Assembly (NCBI RefSeq): GCF_001540865.1 | Contig: NC_033622.1 | Coordinates: forward strand, 17,062,089 to 17,126,088 | From: Ananas comosus | Taxonomy: Eukaryota > Streptophyta > Magnoliopsida > Poales > Bromeliaceae | DNA: 64,000 bases | Direction of reading: 5' to 3' | Shown: one piece after another, positions 53,690 to 64,000 of the stretch | Position numbering within the stretch: the stretch's first letter is position 1 | How the letters are laid out: each line of letters starts with the position of its first letter | The notes under the pieces: model-generated | Seen by the model: the letters and a program-made list of their open reading frames with translations, nothing else | The model's database searches: none | Told to the model about the DNA's origin: nothing | Made by a program: the position numbers and the translations under genes

Positions 53690-54270
53690 AGTCTCAGAAT
53701 TAGAAACAGAAAAAAGTTATTTCTTAAAATCTGATTCTAATTTTGGTCTTAAACTTCAAAATTTTATTTTAATTTTAAATTCAATATTTAAATTAAAATT
53801 TAATTTTAAATTTTAATTTTTGAATTTTTAAATTTTAGCTTTTAAATTTTAAATTTTGAAAAATAGATTTCAAACTTTAAATTTTAAATTTTAATTTTAA
53901 ATTTTAAATCTCAAATTTTAGATTTTAAAATTTCAAATTTCAAATTTAAGATAAAATTTAAAATTTGACAGTTTAGATTTTAAAATTTAAAATTTTAAAT
54001 TTTTAATTTTAAATTTTAGATTATAATTTTTAATCTTCAAATTATAAATTTCAAATATTTAAAATTTAATTTTTAAATATTCAAAATTTAAATTTTAACT
54101 TTTAATATTCAAATTTTAAATTTTTATTTTAAATTTCATAATTATTTTAAAATTAAAATTTAAAATTTATATTTAAACTTTGAAATTTAAAATTTAAATA
54201 TATTTAAAATATTAATATTTTATATTTTAAAATTCATAATTATTTATATTTTTCAATTTAAATTCTAAAA
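53690..54270. repeat. AT-rich cryptic repeat (aattttaaa-type)
   Basis: Nearly 600 bases built from variants of the word attttaaa/aaatttt with almost no G or C. The block is nearly self-complementary throughout, so it can fold on itself in many registers. Confidence 0.8.
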
Positions 54271-54421
54271 TTTTAAAACCGCATATCTTATCCTGTATTC
54301 GTGGCCTGGAATTTTAAAACGGCATATCTTATCCTGAATTTTAAAACCTTATATTTTAAGTCCTATTCTATACGGCAAAAATTTTAAAACCGCATATCTT
54401 ATCCTGTATTCGTGGCCTGGA
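54270..54421. repeat. Three imperfect copies of a ~41-bp unit
   Basis: Full copies at 54270-54310 and 54381-54421 share ttttaaaaccgcatatctta and tgtattcgtggcctgga. A truncated copy at 54311-54338 lies directly after the first. The two full copies are 111 bases apart. Confidence 0.85.
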
Positions 54422-54969
54422 ATTTTTTTTTTTTTTTTTACGAAATTATTCGGACCTTATGACACTTTGCACCCATATTCTTATACAATCCCAAAAACAG
54501 GCTCCAAACTATATTCTTCAAAGCACTATACGTGATTAAAAAGCTATACGCAGGAGTGCTGCCCCCCTCAGAATGTGATTTATTGACATTTAATTAACTT
54601 AGGCATGTAATTTAATATATTTTTTAATATAAATTTACTGAGAAATTAATATTCTACAGGAGAGAATTTGTGAGGTGCATTCCCGCGCAACAAATGCGGC
54701 TGTTACCAAAATCATCATCCTGCATTTATCACTCTACGGTTTATTAGCGGAAGCATGATTCCGCATATTCTTCGCTTCGTTATGGGGGCTCCCATAAAAT
54801 TTCATAAAAATGTAAGGGACTTTTCCTGAAATTTCCCAGCGAGATTGGGGCGAAGAGGTAGTATTAGTAAGCATCATCGTCCCCCACATAAATGCGTGGA
54901 TGTCGCGAACTACACTGACACTCGAGAGAAGCGACAACACTCGAGAGAAGCGGAGATAAGGGGCGAGCG

Positions 54970-62631
<7,662 letters not shown>

Positions 62632-64000
62632 GATTGGTAGTTGGTCATGCTGAAGCGGGAGTCAATTTGAATCAGCCCCTCTTTCCATTTGCTTGCTCGC
62701 TGCTTTGGCAACGAATAAGAAACATTGACACTGGTTTACTCTTTTATTTATCCGTCCACCTGTGTTGGAGGATCATCCATTTTTGTGACTTGAAGAGTTC
62801 ATTACCTGTATTCTGAAGTTGAATAATGACTTGGTAGGCCCACAAGGAGATAAGGGCAAGGAGGGGTAGAACTTGCCTCCGAGAACGAATAATTCTTCCT
62901 GTTTGTGAGATGCTACGGACGTCTTCTATTCTATTTGTGCAACTAATTATTTGACTTTACTTTTTTTTTTTGTAGTTTTTAGCCTATGCTGCAGGTTGTA
63001 GATTTTTAAGTTTGTTTAGTAATGATTGAAGGATGTTTTGAGTTGCCAATTTACCACCCTTCGACCTTCGTAGCGTACCTGGGACGGAGCCGGGGAGCTG
63101 CTGCTATTTTCGATTATTCAGTACCTACTACCTAGGCGAGCAGGTTGTTACTGTCCATGTGTTCAGATTATTTGTTGGTGTCTCCCTCGTGAAACTTAGG
63201 AACCAGTCTGGTAGTAAAGACTTTCCTCTGAATCACCACTGTGGTATGATCTTCTCTCCATTAAGGCCGTGCCTTGGGAGGAACGTTTACTTTTATACAG
63301 TTTTTGATTTCTAGTTCGGGCCAAAAAAAAATTAAAAAATTAAAAAAACTAACGTAATCTGAATCTGTCGGTTTTTGTTTTATATCTATAATTAAATTAT
63401 TATTATATATATTAAGTATTGAGTAAATCCATTTCGGCGGCATTTGGGTTCAGATTAATTTTTTTAGTCCGAGTTACGTATTAACATTTTTAAGAGGTAT
63501 GTAGTAGCTAGAAAAAAAAGTAAAAAAATGTGAAAGTTACATTGGTTACATTGGTGATGTGGTGCTTTCAATTTATCAATTATAAGGGCCATTCAATTCA
63601 ATTCATCATGATTTTAAAAAATAATTTATTATTTTAAAAATAATATAATTGATTAAATATAAATGATAATTGATTAAATATAAATGATGTAATGTGATTG
63701 CTATCTAGTAGACTTTGTTTATAGTTAGAGCTTAGAAAATATACAATGTGATTTTTTTTTTTTTTTATTTGATCTATAAACAGTTTATGTGATATAATAT
63801 TTTTTGAGACCATAAATTTTTGAATTGGGGTCGTCGGCTGGACAAAAATTTTATAGGCATAATCTCAAAATTAATTAGTTTAGGGACTATGCGGATCGGT
63901 TCCACGTGACCGATCCGACGAATGCCTTTCTCAAATTTCTTTTTATCTCTCTCTAATAAAAATTTTGTCCTTGTCAGCTTGAGGTGCGAGCGACAATTAA
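62632..64000. other. 3' UTR of PFP-alpha and downstream AT-rich DNA
   Basis: After the PFP-alpha stop the transcript probably continues for a few hundred bases. From 63280 on the DNA is AT-rich, with a near-perfect tandem doublet of ttgattaaatataaatgat at about 63650-63690 and a T-run at 63752. No further gene is supported before the right edge. Confidence 0.45.

Larger units (their letters stand above)
52335..54969. other. Spacer between U2AF35 and PFP-alpha, dominated by AT-rich repeats
   Basis: The U2AF35 3' UTR extends into the first few hundred bases. An inverted-repeat element lies at about 53045-53190, a long TTTAAA-type low-complexity block at 53690-54270, and tandem units at 54270-54421. 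The last 100 bases before 54970 are the probable PFP-alpha leader, with a repeated ctcgagagaagcg phrase at about 54921-54952. No other gene is supported. Confidence 0.5.

Overview
This 64 kb window is nuclear DNA from a flowering plant, most likely a monocot. The genes are split by many GT-AG introns. Some exons are very GC-rich (AT-hook gene, U2AF35, first exon of the glutamyl-tRNA synthetase), while the intergenic DNA is AT-rich and full of small inverted-repeat elements, (AT)n and (CT)n tracts. The species cannot be fixed from sequence alone; a commelinid monocot such as pineapple is a guess. Three isolated N characters (14359, 33735, 42774) mark assembly joins or uncertain bases.

Layout from left to right. 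(1) The 3' part of an unrecognised + strand gene, entering from the left edge and ending at 4433. (2) A small HMA-domain gene that has lost its metal-binding cysteines (4921-6143, +). (3) The beta subunit of Rab geranylgeranyl transferase (7237-10114, +). (4) A convergent AT-hook/PPC (AHL) nuclear protein gene (11034-14150, -). (5) A long gene-poor stretch, 14.2-25.0 kb, holding SINE-like and MITE elements, a G-rich quadruplex candidate, and an unresolved minus-strand transcription unit that may start near 23.1 kb. (6) A one-domain jacalin-related lectin (25000-26246, +). (7) Organellar glutamyl-tRNA synthetase (28383-33091, +). (8) A convergent PILS auxin-transport facilitator gene (34431-37756, -). 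(9) An ARID plus alpha-crystallin-like gene of the PEAT-complex type (42077-49020, +). (10) The small subunit of U2AF, with an intronless CDS (51501-52334, +). (11) The alpha subunit of PPi-dependent phosphofructokinase, 19 coding exons (54970-62631, +).

For the eight genes from RabGGTB to PFP-alpha (all except the left-edge fragment and the HMA gene) I rebuilt the exon chain by hand from splice sites, reading frame and family resemblance. Every chain closes in frame and gives a protein of the usual family length (314, 365, 208, 572, 423, 443, 277 and 617 aa). The HMA chain also closes (88 aa). The genes look like an ordinary set of housekeeping and regulatory loci with no shared pathway. I found no convincing new multi-gene system. 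The items most worth a second look are the unidentified left-edge gene, the cysteine-less HMA protein, the Asp-to-Asn change in the lectin's sugar-binding loop, the nested MITE cluster at 23.3-24.7 kb, the duplicated block upstream of the tRNA synthetase, and the unresolved minus-strand unit at 18-23 kb.
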